A DNA stretch of 64,000 nucleotides, from assembly GCF_030811215.1 (NCBI RefSeq), contig NZ_JAUSQM010000001.1, positions 1,116,001 through 1,180,000 on the forward strand, read 5' to 3'. The DNA comes from Nocardioides massiliensis (lineage in GTDB: Bacteria; Actinomycetota; Actinomycetes; Propionibacteriales; Nocardioidaceae). The position numbers were made by a program, and so were the translations under genes. Of the stretch, positions 8,318 to 18,220 are shown piece after piece (the first letter of the stretch is position 1; each line of letters begins with the position of its first letter). The notes beneath the pieces are model-generated. The model had not been told where the DNA came from. It saw only the letters and a program-made list of their open reading frames with translations, and made no database searches.

Positions 8318-8901
8318 CGCCCCATGGTGGACCCGCCCCCGACCGGGGGCACCAGGGGGTCCGACCGGGCCGGTCCGGTGGCCGCGGAGATGGCCCGATC
8401 GGATCATTGCGGCCGGCTGGGTGCGGCGGTTACAGGCTGTGCAGAACTCGGCCCCTTTTGTGGATAGTCCTCCACGGGTTCGACGCCGGGACGCTTTGTC
8501 GACATGGATACCGGTGACACGCCGGTGACGAGAAGGTGGACGAAACACGCCCGGGAGTTTCTGCGTTCCACACCCGAACATCGGCGTTTGTGCAGGTCAG
8601 CGGCATGTTTCGCGGTTCAGTGAAAAAGTTCTCCCCAGCGGGGTCAACAGGCTGTGCACACGTTCGTCGGCGGGTTGCACAGGCTGTCCCCAGTTATCCC
8701 CAGGTGCCTGTGGACAACTGAGTGGTGCCGAGGCTGTCCGGCGCCGTACGGTCACGGTTCGTCGTGGACCTGGCACCGGCGTTGTCGGTGCCCGCACCTA
8801 GCGTCACCCCCGCAGGATCTGGCAGGTCTGGCCGAGATCTGGTGGTGATCGACGCGCCCGCGCCGCGGGTCGCGGGGGTGGTGAAGTGGAGGGCATCAAC
8901 T
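8318..8901. other. 584-bp intergenic region upstream of dnaB with DnaA-box-like sites
   Basis: No gene was found. The region carries TGTGGATAG at 8459-8467 (8 of 9 to a DnaA box in reverse), TTATCCCCA at 8694-8702 (8 of 9), and TGTGGACAA at 8709-8717, whose complement TTGTCCACA is a good match to the actinobacterial DnaA box. Several looser TGTGCACA-type words lie nearby. The dnaB ribosome site GGAGG is at 8887-8891. The MATE and dnaB promoters must lie here, but none is unambiguous. Confidence 0.5.
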
Positions 8902-10278
8902 GTGAGTGTGGCCGAGTTCGCGCGCAGCAACTTCGAGCCCGAGGAGGACTACGCGCCCTCCGGTGGCGACCGGATGCCTCCTCAGGACAACGTGGCAGAG
9001 CAGTCCGTCCTGGGGTCGATGCTGCTGAGCAAGGACGCCATCGCCGACGTGGTCGAGGCGATCCGCGGCACGGACTTCTACCGGCCGGCCCACGAGGTCA
9101 TCTACGACGCGATCCTCGACCTCTACGGCCGTGGCGAGCCGGCCGACCCGGTGACAGTCGCCGCCGAGCTGCAGCGCCGCGGCGAGCTGCAGCGGGTGGG
9201 CGGTGCGCCCTACCTCCACACGCTCTCGGCCTCCGTGCCGATCGCGGCCAACGCCGGCTACTACGCCGAGATCGTCCGCGAGAAGGCGATCCTGCGCCGG
9301 CTCGTCGACGCCGGCACCTCGATCGCGCAGATGGGGTACGCCGGGGAGGGCCAGGTCGACGACGTCGTCGACCGCGCCCAGGAGGCCGTCTACCGGGTCA
9401 CCGACAAGCGCGCCAACGAGGACTACGCGCCCCTGGCCGAGATCATGGAGGGCACCCTCGACGAGATCGAGGCCATCTCCAACCGCGACGGCCAGCTGGT
9501 CGGCGTCCCCACCGGCTTCGCCGACCTCGACGAGCTCACCAACGGCCTGCACCCCGGGCAGATGGTGATCATCGCGGCGCGTCCCGCTATGGGCAAGTCA
9601 ACCCTTGCACTCGACTTTTGCCGGTCGGCGTCCATTCACCACGGCATGACCGCGGCGATCTTCAGCCTGGAGATGACGCGCAACGAGATCACGATGCGTC
9701 TGCTGTCGGCCGAGGCGAAGATCCCGCTCAACGTCATGCGCAACGGCGACATGAACGACGACGACTGGGCCAAGCTCGCCCGCAAGATGGGCGAGGTCTC
9801 CTCGGCGCCGCTGTTCATCGACGACAGCCCCAACCTCACGATGATGGAGATCCGCTCCAAGGCCCGGCGGCTCAAGCAGCGCCACAACCTGCAGCTCGTT
9901 GTCATCGACTACCTGCAGCTGATGAGCTCGGGCAAGAAGGTCGAGTCGCGCCAGCTGGAGGTCTCGGAGTTCTCGCGTCAGATCAAGCTGTTGGCCAAGG
10001 AGCTCGAGATCCCGGTCATCGCGCTGTCGCAGCTCAACCGTGGGGCGGAGCAGCGTTCCGACAAGCGCCCGATGCTGTCGGATCTTCGCGAATCGGGCAG
10101 TATCGAACAAGATGCGGACGTCGTGATCCTGCTCCACCGCGAGGACGCCTACGAGAAGGAGTCGACCCGCCCCGGCGAGGCCGATTTGATCGTGGCGAAG
10201 CACCGCAACGGTCCGACCCGCGACGTCGTCGTGGCGTTCCAGGGCCACTACTCGCGGTTCGTCGACATGGCGCACTGA
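8902..10278 (+). CDS. dnaB: replicative DNA helicase
   Basis: A 458-aa hexameric helicase that unwinds DNA ahead of the fork. The N-terminal primase-binding domain starts with PPQDNVAEQSVLGSMLLS. The RecA-like ATPase has Walker A ARPAMGKSTLALDF, Walker B VVIDYLQLM, LSQLNRGAEQRSDKRPMLSD and an Arg-rich C-terminal KHRNGPTRDVVVAFQG. No intein is present at the Walker A, a common insertion point in actinobacterial dnaB. The GTG at 8902 has GGAGG ten bases upstream; a second in-frame GTG lies at 8908. It follows the ribosomal operon in the usual actinobacterial order and borders the accessory island on its right. Confidence 0.97.
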   Translation: MSVAEFARSNFEPEEDYAPSGGDRMPPQDNVAEQSVLGSMLLSKDAIADVVEAIRGTDFYRPAHEVIYDAILDLYGRGEPADPVTVAAELQRRGELQRVGGAPYLHTLSASVPIAANAGYYAEIVREKAILRRLVDAGTSIAQMGYAGEGQVDDVVDRAQEAVYRVTDKRANEDYAPLAEIMEGTLDEIEAISNRDGQLVGVPTGFADLDELTNGLHPGQMVIIAARPAMGKSTLALDFCRSASIHHGMTAAIFSLEMTRNEITMRLLSAEAKIPLNVMRNGDMNDDDWAKLARKMGEVSSAPLFIDDSPNLTMMEIRSKARRLKQRHNLQLVVIDYLQLMSSGKKVESRQLEVSEFSRQIKLLAKELEIPVIALSQLNRGAEQRSDKRPMLSDLRESGSIEQDADVVILLHREDAYEKESTRPGEADLIVAKHRNGPTRDVVVAFQGHYSRFVDMAH

Positions 10279-10283
10279 TGAGA

Positions 10284-10420
10284 CGCGACACCTTGATGTC
10301 AGTGGTCGCGACACCCGATGTCAGTAGGACGGCGACACCTTCTTGTCAGTGACGCGACACGACGTGTCAGTAGCCCTGTGGACAAACGACATGAGGTGTC
10401 AGTAGTGACATCGCTTGTCG
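10284..10420. repeat. array of about 22-bp GACAC...TGTCAGT repeats after dnaB
   Basis: Five imperfect copies of a unit like GCGACACCTTGATGTCAGTG begin just after the dnaB stop. TGTCAGT cores lie at about 10296, 10319, 10345, 10364 and 10397. The last copy extends to the near-palindrome TGTCAGTAGTGACA. TGTGGACAA (10377-10385), another DnaA-box match, lies inside. Arrays of short TGTCA-type sites are typical of transposase-binding ends in IS21/Tn7/Mu-like elements, but no transposase is present. Confidence 0.6.
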
Positions 10421-10771
10421 TTTCTCCACAGGGGACTGGTCGACAACCGTTCGCTGAGATGCGCGCGCCTGGGCTCGCCGGGGGCGACCCTGCGAAGCAT
10501 CGTTCGTTGGGCTACCGACGAGGGGTCCTGAGGACGAGCGCGGCACTTTGTCGGTGTCGGCCGGTAAGGTGACCACTACATCTAGTAGTTACACCGTCGT
10601 AGTTAGTCGGCGTCGCTGCTTGGTGTGCCGGTGAAATAGCAAGTCCCGACGTGGGACGAGCCGACACCACTTCTGTGGTCCCGACACGTTCCGGTTTGCT
10701 CGGGGCGCAGTCGGTGTGGTCACAGCGCCTGAGGCTAGGGGTTGACGAGGCGTATGCGGGGCAGATGCTGG
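10421..10771. other. gene-free left edge of the accessory island
   Basis: These 351 bases hold no convincing gene. TTCTCCACA (10422-10430) is a near match to a DnaA box. The base composition drops visibly around 10575-10640, in contrast to the flanking core. It lies between the repeat array and the 3' end of the 216-aa hypothetical gene. Confidence 0.4.
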
Positions 10772-11422
10772 TCAGGCGTCGGGGTCCAGCGGTGCCCAGT
10801 CGGGTCGCGGAGGCGTGAAGAAGGGGTCGTTGCTGATACGGACCCGCTCCGCCTCTGCGACATCGCTCATCGGCACCAGCCACCGGTATCGGTAGTACAG
10901 GTCGCGACGAATGACGCAGACCCGAGCCTCGTGGGTCAACGCCGCGACGCGACCGGCCTCCCGCAGTGAAGCCAGTGGGACGCGGCGGGTGCTCTTGAGA
11001 TGAGCGAACATGGGCTCGGCGTGGGTGCCGTGCCTCGGTACCGGGGCGAGGAACACGGTGTGCGCAAACGCGACCGTGACACGCTCCCCCTTCTCCTGCC
11101 AACCCGCCACAATCGCGGCTTGAGCCTTGGGGTCCTGGGTGTCGAGCCGCAGCACTCGGACCACCTCGATGCTGTCGTTGTCGCGAGCCTTCGAGACCAT
11201 TTCGCAACTGGGAGAGGCCACCATGACGGCGTGCCACGGCTCACCCTGCTTGTCCGTCAGGGGCACTCCATGCTCGTCGACCGGTGGGGCATTGAATAGG
11301 TCGCCGAACCTGTACGGCCAGGCCCCGGGCTGCTCGGCCTCATCGGCAGGCACCCAATAGTCGCTTGGGCGGGGGTACCACGCATCGGTGATGATGGCGT
11401 CGCGCTGAGAACCCTCCGCCAT
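10772..11422 (-). CDS. 216-aa protein of unknown function, coupled to a Phd-like gene
   Basis: No family was recognised. The sequence is soluble-looking, with an N-terminal WYPRPSDYWVPAD stretch, a central VMVASPSCEMVSKARDNDS motif, FAHTVFLAPVPRHGTHAEP, and an Arg/Tyr-rich RRDLYYRYRWLVPMSD near the C-terminus. The conserved-looking Ser-x-Ser-Cys-Glu and His/Arg positions could be active-site residues, but this is a guess. The ATG at 11422 overlaps the upstream stop (ATGA), so it is made together with the Phd-like protein. That layout, antitoxin first and partner second, is what toxin-antitoxin pairs show. It may instead be an accessory factor of the adjacent Wadjet system. Confidence 0.72.
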   Translation of the reverse strand: MAEGSQRDAIITDAWYPRPSDYWVPADEAEQPGAWPYRFGDLFNAPPVDEHGVPLTDKQGEPWHAVMVASPSCEMVSKARDNDSIEVVRVLRLDTQDPKAQAAIVAGWQEKGERVTVAFAHTVFLAPVPRHGTHAEPMFAHLKSTRRVPLASLREAGRVAALTHEARVCVIRRDLYYRYRWLVPMSDVAEAERVRISNDPFFTPPRPDWAPLDPDA

Positions 11423-11928
11423 CAGTCGAGATTGAGGTCGTCGTCGTTCCCAGACTCTTCGATGGGTCCAGCGTGGGCCGACAAACGAGCACGCGTGATG
11501 TGCTCGCCGTGCTCGCCCGCCGACAGGCGCACCGGGAAGGTGGCTGCAAACTCGGCGATGGCGCGCCAGTCGTCACTCCCGTGACCCGGCATCACGCGCT
11601 CCAACGTCTCCGACGGGATGGCAACACCAGTGCGTGCGGCAGCCAACAGCATCGGCAGCGTTGCGCGCAGTTCGTTCTCCCGCTCAGCAGCGCGCGTCGC
11701 ATTCTCAACCAGACCGTCATAGCGGTCTGGGGCCACCAGATAACCCTCGACCTCGTTGTAATGGGTGACCGCGACCGCTTCGCTGGTGCGGAGCATGTCC
11801 AGCGTCGGGCGAGTCTTCTGATGCAACGTGCTGGCCGAGACCCGCTTATCCGTTCCGGCCGCGACGAAGCGGCCTCGCGGCTTGAGGCTCTTGGCATCCG
11901 TGAGACCGCTGAGGCGGGTGACATCCAT
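11422..11928 (-). CDS. Phd/YefM-like antitoxin-type DNA-binding protein
   Basis: A 168-aa protein whose middle section resembles Phd/YefM antitoxins: VSASTLHQKTRPTLDMLRTS followed by EAVAVTHYNEVEGYLVAPDRYDGLVE. This parallels the family pattern of a short helix, a beta-hairpin with a valine/threonine strand, and a YxxL ending. A longer helical and acidic C-terminus (ending ESGNDDDLNLD) would be the partner-neutralising part. The ATG at 11928 has GAGGAG upstream. It overlaps the 216-aa gene by 4 bases. A 20-bp inverted repeat over the -35 region suggests autoregulation, as in type II toxin-antitoxin operons. The family call is by pattern, not by search. Confidence 0.65.
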   Translation of the reverse strand: MDVTRLSGLTDAKSLKPRGRFVAAGTDKRVSASTLHQKTRPTLDMLRTSEAVAVTHYNEVEGYLVAPDRYDGLVENATRAAERENELRATLPMLLAAARTGVAIPSETLERVMPGHGSDDWRAIAEFAATFPVRLSAGEHGEHITRARLSAHAGPIEESGNDDDLNLD

Positions 11929-11969
11929 GCCGGACTCCTCTCGGGTCGTGGTGGTCGTGAGACACGTCC

Positions 11970-12010
11970 AGTATCGGCTACCGGAGCGTCTTGCGCAACA
12001 TGTTGCACAA
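11970..12010 (-). promoter_or_regulatory. promoter and palindromic operator of the Phd-like operon
   Basis: On the minus strand, TTGCGC (11998-11993) and GATACT (11975-11970) are separated by 17 bases, a good sigma70-type promoter. The -35 lies inside the inverted repeat TTGCGCAACATGTTGCACAA (11991-12010), whose 10-base arms match at 9 positions. A repressor bound there would block the promoter, as expected for antitoxin autoregulation. Confidence 0.6.
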
Positions 12011-12510
12011 CATTTTCCAGTCAACGGAGGAGGAGTACAGCGCACTGTCGGCGGTCGCAGGCATGATTCTGCTCGCGCCGATGTTGACCTCATCCTGCCC
12101 GCCACCGCTCGGGCGGCAACCAATAGGTCAAGAGTCAGCGCAGCCACACCGAAGCGTCTTTCGGCGACGTATACGGGCACTAGACGACACGGTCGGAGCA
12201 CCAGCCGCCGACCGTAGAGCCCGTGCGCAACGGTGGCGGCCACCTCATGTCCACGCACATACTGAGGCTGGCCGGGATGGTTCGGATGCGAGGAGTATTG
12301 ACAGGCTCCTCGACCCAGACACGGCCGACCACGTGAGCCCGAGCCGCTGTTGCAGGCGGCTCGGGCCACGCTCGTCCGCCACCGAGGCGGAGCCTGCACC
12401 CCGGCCCCTAGCACCGGTCGGGCACCCTCCGTCTCCGAATCACCCCGACCTGTCGGTGCGACGGCTTAACCTGCCGTGGACGAGTCGTCGGCAGGTGAAC
12501 GGGGGTGAGC
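12011..12510. other. gene-free region upstream of jetA, with a strong hairpin
   Basis: No gene was found. GCCCGAGCCGC (12337-12347) pairs perfectly with GCGGCTCGGGC (12356-12366) around an 8-base loop, about 145 bases before jetA and with no U-run after it. A perfect TTGACA lies at 12298-12303 but has no good -10 at the usual distance. TTAACC at about 12464 could be part of the jet promoter. The hairpin may act as an attenuator or as an mRNA-stabilising leader. Confidence 0.45.
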
Positions 12511-14046
12511 ATGAGCGACATCGTGGGCGAAATCGCCAGGGTGACCGAAGCCTTCGAGAAGCCGACGCTGCGCCTACTCGACGGCAAGTGGGCAGCGTTC
12601 CGCGTCGCCGTGTTCCGGGCCGCGTTCTCACGCGACCGGCGCAGCGTGCCCGCCGACCGCCTCCACGCCCAAGTCGACACCTACCTGAGCGAACTGCTTC
12701 GCGAAGGGCTGGACGTGCCGCCGGTGCAGAACGGGCGAGCGCTGTGCAACACCTGGGTCAACGACCAGTGGCTGTTTCGCGACAACGACGCCGACGGCGC
12801 GCTGGTGTACTCGCTCACGTCCTCTGCGCTGGAGGCGCTCGACTTGGTGGCAACCCTGTCCCGGGACCGGGTGCTGGTGTCCGAATCGCGGCTGACCACC
12901 ATCTTGGACACGGTGCGCCGGTGGGCGCTCGAAGCCTCACCGGACGCGCAGGCGCGTGTGGACCGGCTCAACGCTCAGATTCGCGAACTTGAAGTCGAGC
13001 GTGACCGGCTCGCCAACGGGGGAGAGGTCATGCTGGCCTCCGACGACCGGATGCTCGACGGTTACGCCAACCTCATCGACCTCATCGGGCAGTTGCCGTC
13101 GGACTTCAAGCGGGTCGAAGAGTCCGTGCTCGACATGCACCGCAAGATTCTCCGAGACTTCCGCGAGGAAGAGCGACCTGTCACCGACGTGCTCGACGAG
13201 TACCTGCACAAGCAGGACACCCTGGTGAAGGACACCGCCGAAGGGCGGGCCTTCGACGGGGCGTTCGTTTTGCTGCGCGACGATGACATGCTTCTGCAAC
13301 TGCGCACCAACGTGCAGGTCCTGATGGACCACCCCGCCTCCGCTGCGCTCGTTTCCTCCGACATGGCCGAACTCCGGGGCGCGGAGGCCATCATCCGGCA
13401 AGGCACCAAGGACGTGCTCGCGCAGCGCCGACGCCTCACCGCCACCTTGAAAGAGCACATCGTCAACAACGACGTGCTCCACGAACGCGAACTCGACCGG
13501 GTGCTGCGTGGCATCAACCGGGAACTGGCCAAGTGGATGGAGTCTGCCGGTCCGCGAGCCACGGTCCCCGTGGAACTCTTGCCGCCCACCATGAAGGTCG
13601 GGCACCTCCGCGAACGGCTCTGGGACCCCGCCTCCGCCGCACCACCGCCTCCGCTCGAAGACATCGAGGATGACGTCCCCGAGCCGCCGACCGTGGAGGA
13701 ACTCCGCATGCAGGGCGGCCCCTCGCTCGACGACCTCCGGGCCGCGCTCGTCGGAGCCCTCAACAGCGGCGATTCCGAGACCATCGGCGACCTGTTCCAT
13801 GCCCTGCCCGACGACCTGCGCCGTCCCGTGGAAATCCTCGGGCTGCTGCATCTGGCCTCCCGCGTGAACGCCCTCGACCAGGTTGCAGACACGGAGGTCT
13901 TCGAAGCCATCCGGCCCAACGGAGAACTTCGCCACTTCCTTGTCCCCGCCGTACCGCTCACTACCGACGAGGCCAACGCTCTCGCCCGTCTCGCGGACCT
14001 CGACGACCCCGCCGCAGACCTTGAAGGTGAAGGAACCACCCCATGA
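12511..14046 (+). CDS. jetA: Wadjet defence protein JetA (DUF3375)
   Basis: A 511-aa DUF3375-type protein, the kleisin-like (MukF/MksF-related) subunit of the type I Wadjet complex. Wadjet is an SMC-like machine that recognises and cleaves small circular plasmids. Visible features are the N-terminal [26 protein letters not shown] winged-helix-like region, coiled-coil segments around residues 150-230, and a Pro/Glu-rich linker before the C-terminal domain. The ATG at 12511 is preferred; a GTG lies six bases upstream. The stop overlaps jetB by 4 bases. The identification rests on the four-gene order and the ATPase and Toprim motifs of the later genes. Confidence 0.92.
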   Translation: MSDIVGEIARVTEAFEKPTLRLLDGKWAAFRVAVFRAAFSRDRRSVPADRLHAQVDTYLSELLREGLDVPPVQNGRALCNTWVNDQWLFRDNDADGALVYSLTSSALEALDLVATLSRDRVLVSESRLTTILDTVRRWALEASPDAQARVDRLNAQIRELEVERDRLANGGEVMLASDDRMLDGYANLIDLIGQLPSDFKRVEESVLDMHRKILRDFREEERPVTDVLDEYLHKQDTLVKDTAEGRAFDGAFVLLRDDDMLLQLRTNVQVLMDHPASAALVSSDMAELRGAEAIIRQGTKDVLAQRRRLTATLKEHIVNNDVLHERELDRVLRGINRELAKWMESAGPRATVPVELLPPTMKVGHLRERLWDPASAAPPPPLEDIEDDVPEPPTVEELRMQGGPSLDDLRAALVGALNSGDSETIGDLFHALPDDLRRPVEILGLLHLASRVNALDQVADTEVFEAIRPNGELRHFLVPAVPLTTDEANALARLADLDDPAADLEGEGTTP

Positions 14047-14810
14047 CTGACTTCAACGGCGACGACCTCGACGACTTCACCCACGACACCGACGACGTCT
14101 TCCCCGACCTCGACGACGACTTCACCGACGCCGACGAGGCACAGGAATCGACTCTCGCGCTCTTCCCCGACGACTCCGGCGGACTCTCCTTGCCGCAGCG
14201 CCGCGCGTTCGTCTGCCTGCTTAAGAACAGGTTCGTCTCCGCCATCGACAACCCAGTGGAGTGGCGGGTCATCCGCGAAGACCCCGAGCCGTTCAAGTCA
14301 CGGCTCAACGACATGTTCCTCGACCTGCACCTCGACCTGCAGCACGAGGTGGCGTTCAAGCGGCAGGCAGCCACCGACGGCGGCGCGCGAGAGTTTCCCA
14401 CCCTCCTGCACGACATCGCCTACACCCGCGAAGAGACCATCCTGCTGGCGTTCCTGCGGATGCGCTTCCAAAGCGAGCGCGCCTCGGGCCATGAGGACGT
14501 GACCGTGGACCGCGACGAGATGCTCACCCACGTGGCCTCGTTCCGCCCGGCCCACGCCACCAACCGGTCCGGTGACGCCGCCAAGGCCAACAATGCCGTC
14601 GACAACCTCATCAAAGCGAAGGTCCTGCGCAAGACCAACGACAGCGACCGGCTCCGGGTCTCCCCGGTCATCGCGGTGCTCCTGCCGCTGCCCCGGCTCC
14701 ATGAATTGTTCGAGTGGCTCATGTCCCAGAACGGCACCCCGTCCGACGAGTCCACCGACCATGCCGGGGACCTCGACACTGACCGCGACACCGATGAGGC
14801 CCTGTCATGA
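14043..14810 (+). CDS. jetB: Wadjet defence protein JetB (DUF4194)
   Basis: A 255-aa DUF4194-type protein equivalent to MukE/MksE, the winged-helix subunit that binds the kleisin. The N-terminus is strikingly Asp-rich (residues 1-40), followed by [18 protein letters not shown] and [22 protein letters not shown]-terminal winged-helix-like section, [20 protein letters not shown], matches the MukE-like layout. Both ends overlap neighbours by ATGA, so translation with jetA and jetC is coupled. The length fits the family. Confidence 0.92.
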   Translation: MTDFNGDDLDDFTHDTDDVFPDLDDDFTDADEAQESTLALFPDDSGGLSLPQRRAFVCLLKNRFVSAIDNPVEWRVIREDPEPFKSRLNDMFLDLHLDLQHEVAFKRQAATDGGAREFPTLLHDIAYTREETILLAFLRMRFQSERASGHEDVTVDRDEMLTHVASFRPAHATNRSGDAAKANNAVDNLIKAKVLRKTNDSDRLRVSPVIAVLLPLPRLHELFEWLMSQNGTPSDESTDHAGDLDTDRDTDEALS

Positions 14811-17800
14811 CCACCACCCAAGACGCGCTCCTCTACCTCCCAGGGGCCACCGAAGGCACCACCCAATGGAAGGTCGAGAAACTCCAACTGCTCGCCTGGG
14901 GCGGCTTCCACAACCACACCGTCGTCGAGTTCGCACCCACCGTCACCCTGCTCTCCGGCGCATCCGGCACCGGCAAGTCGACCCTCCTCGACGCCTACAT
15001 TGCGCTCCTGATGGATTCGGGCACCCCCTTCAACGGGGCCTCCAACGACGCCACCATCGGCAGGGCACGCGGCTCCGAACAACGCAGCCTCGTTTCCTAC
15101 CTGCGCGGCAAGATGGACACCAACCGCAGCGCCGCCGGGGAACTCGAAGACCAAGTGCTACGAGGACGCGACTCAGCCACCTGGGGTGCACTCGCGGTCA
15201 CCTTCATCGACGACCACGACCGCCGGTACACGGTCGCCCGCCTCTACTACGTGCCCCGCTCCGCCACCAAGGACAGCGACCTGGTCCGCAAGATGTGCAC
15301 CATCGAGGGCACCATCCACCTGCCCGACCTCGAACCCCTGGCGGCAGGCAAGTTCGACAAGCGCGCCGTCGAAGGCCGGTTCGCGAACCTCAAGATGCAC
15401 GATTCCTACACCGCGTTCGCGCAAGCGTTCTGCACCCGCCTCGGCATCGGCCCCCACGGCGACGGAGCCAAGGCACTCCGGCTGCTGGCCCGCATCCAAG
15501 CCGGTCACCAGATTCCCACCGTGGACGACCTGTACAAGAAACTCGTCCTCGAACAACCCGGCACCTACGCGGCAGCCGACGCCGCCGTCGAGCACTTCAA
15601 GGACCTCGAAGACGCCTACGAGGCCATGGAGTCCGAGGCAAAGAAGGCCGAAGTCCTAGCGCCCATCCCCGACCTGTGGGAGGAACGGGAGGCCGCACGG
15701 AAGAAGGTCCGCCTCATCGACACGTTCGGACTCGGATACTCCCAGGGGGACACCCCGTTCGGGTTGTGGAAACTCACCACCGAAGACCGGCTCCTCGAAG
15801 CCGCCGAGGACAACCTTCGTGCCGAGCGCGAAACCTTCGAGAAGGCCAAGCGGACCGCGCAGCAGCGGGAGGCCGACCTCAACATCAGCAAAGCCAACGT
15901 GGAAGCCGACCTCACCGAGAACGAGTCACACGGCACCATCGCCCGGCTCGACGCCGACATCGACCGGCTCGGCCTCGACCAGAACGCTGCACGCATCCGC
16001 CGCGACACCTTCGACCGTGCCACCGCCCGGCTCAACCTGACTATCGACACCGAAGCCGACTTCACCACCGCCCAAGCGACCTCGAAGGCGTTCCTCGACG
16101 ACTTCCAAACCACCCTCGACGACCTGGACCGGCAGAAGGCGCTGCTGAATCGGCAGGTCGCCGCACCCATGACCGAGAAGGACGACCTCGTGACCGAGCG
16201 AGAGTCCCTCAAGGACCGCAAAGGCCGCATGGACCACCGCCTCCACGTCGCGAGGCTGGCGATGGCGCAGGCTGCCGGGATGCGCCCCGAAGACCTCCCG
16301 TTCGTCGGTGAACTCATCGACGTACGCGACGGTGAGCAGCGGTGGCGCAAGGCCATCGAAACAACCCTGTTCGGCATCGCCCGAGTCATGCTCGTCGACG
16401 CCAACCACCTCGACCGGTTCTCCCGCGCCGTCGACCAGGCCGACATCCCGGCACGTGTCAACTTCCAAGGCGTCGACCTGTCCGACTTCCAGGCCGAGAA
16501 TCTCGACGCCCGCTACATCTCCGGGAAACTGGACTACAAGGACACCCCGTTCACCAACTGGGTCCTCGACCGGCTCACCGACGACAACACCGACGCTCTG
16601 TGCGTGAACACCCCCGACGAACTCTCCGGGCACGGGCAGCGCGTCACCGTGAACGGGCAAACCCGGCGGGGCCGCTCAGGTGCACACGGCTCCAACAACG
16701 CCCCCTACGTCATCGGGTTCTCCAACGCCGACCGACTCCGCGAAATCGACGACCGCATCCGCGACCTCGACGCCATCATCGGCGACCTCGGCAAGCAAGA
16801 ACGAGCGCTCACCCAGCAGTCGAACGCGCTGCTCGCCGACAAGTCCGCCCACGAGCACATCGTCGCCACCGACTGGGCGCTCATCGACGAAGACGGCATC
16901 AGCGCACGCATCAACGACCTAACCCAGCAGCGCGACCGCATCCTGGACGACGACGATGACCTGCGCGCCCTCAAGGAAGAGCAGGGGCGCATCGTCTCCG
17001 CGCTCAAGGAGGTCACCGGCGACATGCGGATGGCGGAGGAGAAACTCACCGCCATTGCGGACACCACCAGCGAGGTCATGGCCCGCAAGGACCAGGTCGG
17101 CCGCGAAATCGAACGCATCGACCGCGCCCAGCAAGTCGTGCTCACCGACCATCAAGTCGACTACCTCGACACCGAATACCGCCAAGTCGCCAACGAAGGC
17201 GACCTTCACGAGTTCCGCCACGGCGGCTGGGCCAGGCTCAAGACCCGCCTCGGTGACCAACTCAAGGGCGCAAACGACAAGGTCAACGACAAGACCCGCG
17301 CCCTCGAAGCCACCTTCCGTCGCTACCTGGACCGGTGGGAAGAACCCAACCTGTCCGAGTCGGTGGAGAACTACGACACGTTCCGCCGCATCTATGACGA
17401 CATCATGGCCCGAGGTCTCGCCGACCGCCGCGCCGAATGGTCCAAGCGCCTCACCGACTGGTCCGGGCAAGACCTCGTGCCGCTCGCTGGCGCATTCAGC
17501 ATGGCCATCGAAGAAATCCGCCAACGGCTCGACCCGGTCAACACCATCCTCGAACGACTTCCCTTCGGTGCCCACCGCGACCGGCTCCGCATCGACCTGC
17601 GCGAACTGCACCGCGACGACATCGTGAAGTTCAAGAAGGAACTGCGCATCCTGTCCCGCGTCAACGCCGACGACTTCACCGACGAGCAGATTCAGAACTG
17701 GTTCAAACGACTCCGCAAGTTCATGTCCGCCATCCGCAAGGACACCACCGGGAAGTCCACTCGCGACCGCGACTACTTCCTCGACGTAAACCGCCACATC

Positions 17801-18220
17801 GAAATCACCGCCGTCGCCTACGACCCCATCACCAAGGTCGACCGGTCCACCTACGCCGCCCTCGGCGGCAAGTCCGGCGGCGAAACCCAGGAACTCGTCG
17901 CGTTCATCGTTGGAGCAGCGCTGCGGTTCCAGTTGGGCGACGACACCAACACCCGGCCCCGGTTCGCTCCCGTCTTCCTCGATGAAGGATTCGTGAAGGC
18001 CGACAGCGAGTTCGCCGGGCGAGCCGTCGACGCGTGGAAGGGGCTCGGGTTCCAACTCATCATCGGTGCCCCGTACGGACAGTTCACCGCCCTCGAACCC
18101 CACGCCGAGCAGATTCTCTACATGTCCAAGAGCGACAAGGGCATCTCCTACGTTAAGCCGGTCCAACCCACCAGCAAGCCCGCCGCTACCAGGGCTGCGG
18201 GCTCCGAGGTCACCGGATGA
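14807..18220 (+). CDS. jetC: Wadjet defence protein JetC (SMC-like ATPase)
   Basis: A 1,137-aa SMC/MukB-like ATPase, the motor that extrudes plasmid DNA loops before cleavage. The N-terminal head has Walker [16 protein letters not shown] at about residues 50-64. The middle (about 260-940) is mostly charged coiled coil with a central hinge-like region around 470-640. The C-terminal head has the signature [16 protein letters not shown] (about 1017-1032) and Walker [14 protein letters not shown] (about 1054). All ATPase motifs look intact. The gene is complete and uninterrupted, with 4-base overlaps on both sides. The acidic/basic alternation is consistent with folding of the long arms. Confidence 0.95.
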   Translation: MTTTQDALLYLPGATEGTTQWKVEKLQLLAWGGFHNHTVVEFAPTVTLLSGASGTGKSTLLDAYIALLMDSGTPFNGASNDATIGRARGSEQRSLVSYLRGKMDTNRSAAGELEDQVLRGRDSATWGALAVTFIDDHDRRYTVARLYYVPRSATKDSDLVRKMCTIEGTIHLPDLEPLAAGKFDKRAVEGRFANLKMHDSYTAFAQAFCTRLGIGPHGDGAKALRLLARIQAGHQIPTVDDLYKKLVLEQPGTYAAADAAVEHFKDLEDAYEAMESEAKKAEVLAPIPDLWEEREAARKKVRLIDTFGLGYSQGDTPFGLWKLTTEDRLLEAAEDNLRAERETFEKAKRTAQQREADLNISKANVEADLTENESHGTIARLDADIDRLGLDQNAARIRRDTFDRATARLNLTIDTEADFTTAQATSKAFLDDFQTTLDDLDRQKALLNRQVAAPMTEKDDLVTERESLKDRKGRMDHRLHVARLAMAQAAGMRPEDLPFVGELIDVRDGEQRWRKAIETTLFGIARVMLVDANHLDRFSRAVDQADIPARVNFQGVDLSDFQAENLDARYISGKLDYKDTPFTNWVLDRLTDDNTDALCVNTPDELSGHGQRVTVNGQTRRGRSGAHGSNNAPYVIGFSNADRLREIDDRIRDLDAIIGDLGKQERALTQQSNALLADKSAHEHIVATDWALIDEDGISARINDLTQQRDRILDDDDDLRALKEEQGRIVSALKEVTGDMRMAEEKLTAIADTTSEVMARKDQVGREIERIDRAQQVVLTDHQVDYLDTEYRQVANEGDLHEFRHGGWARLKTRLGDQLKGANDKVNDKTRALEATFRRYLDRWEEPNLSESVENYDTFRRIYDDIMARGLADRRAEWSKRLTDWSGQDLVPLAGAFSMAIEEIRQRLDPVNTILERLPFGAHRDRLRIDLRELHRDDIVKFKKELRILSRVNADDFTDEQIQNWFKRLRKFMSAIRKDTTGKSTRDRDYFLDVNRHIEITAVAYDPITKVDRSTYAALGGKSGGETQELVAFIVGAALRFQLGDDTNTRPRFAPVFLDEGFVKADSEFAGRAVDAWKGLGFQLIIGAPYGQFTALEPHAEQILYMSKSDKGISYVKPVQPTSKPAATRAAGSEVTG

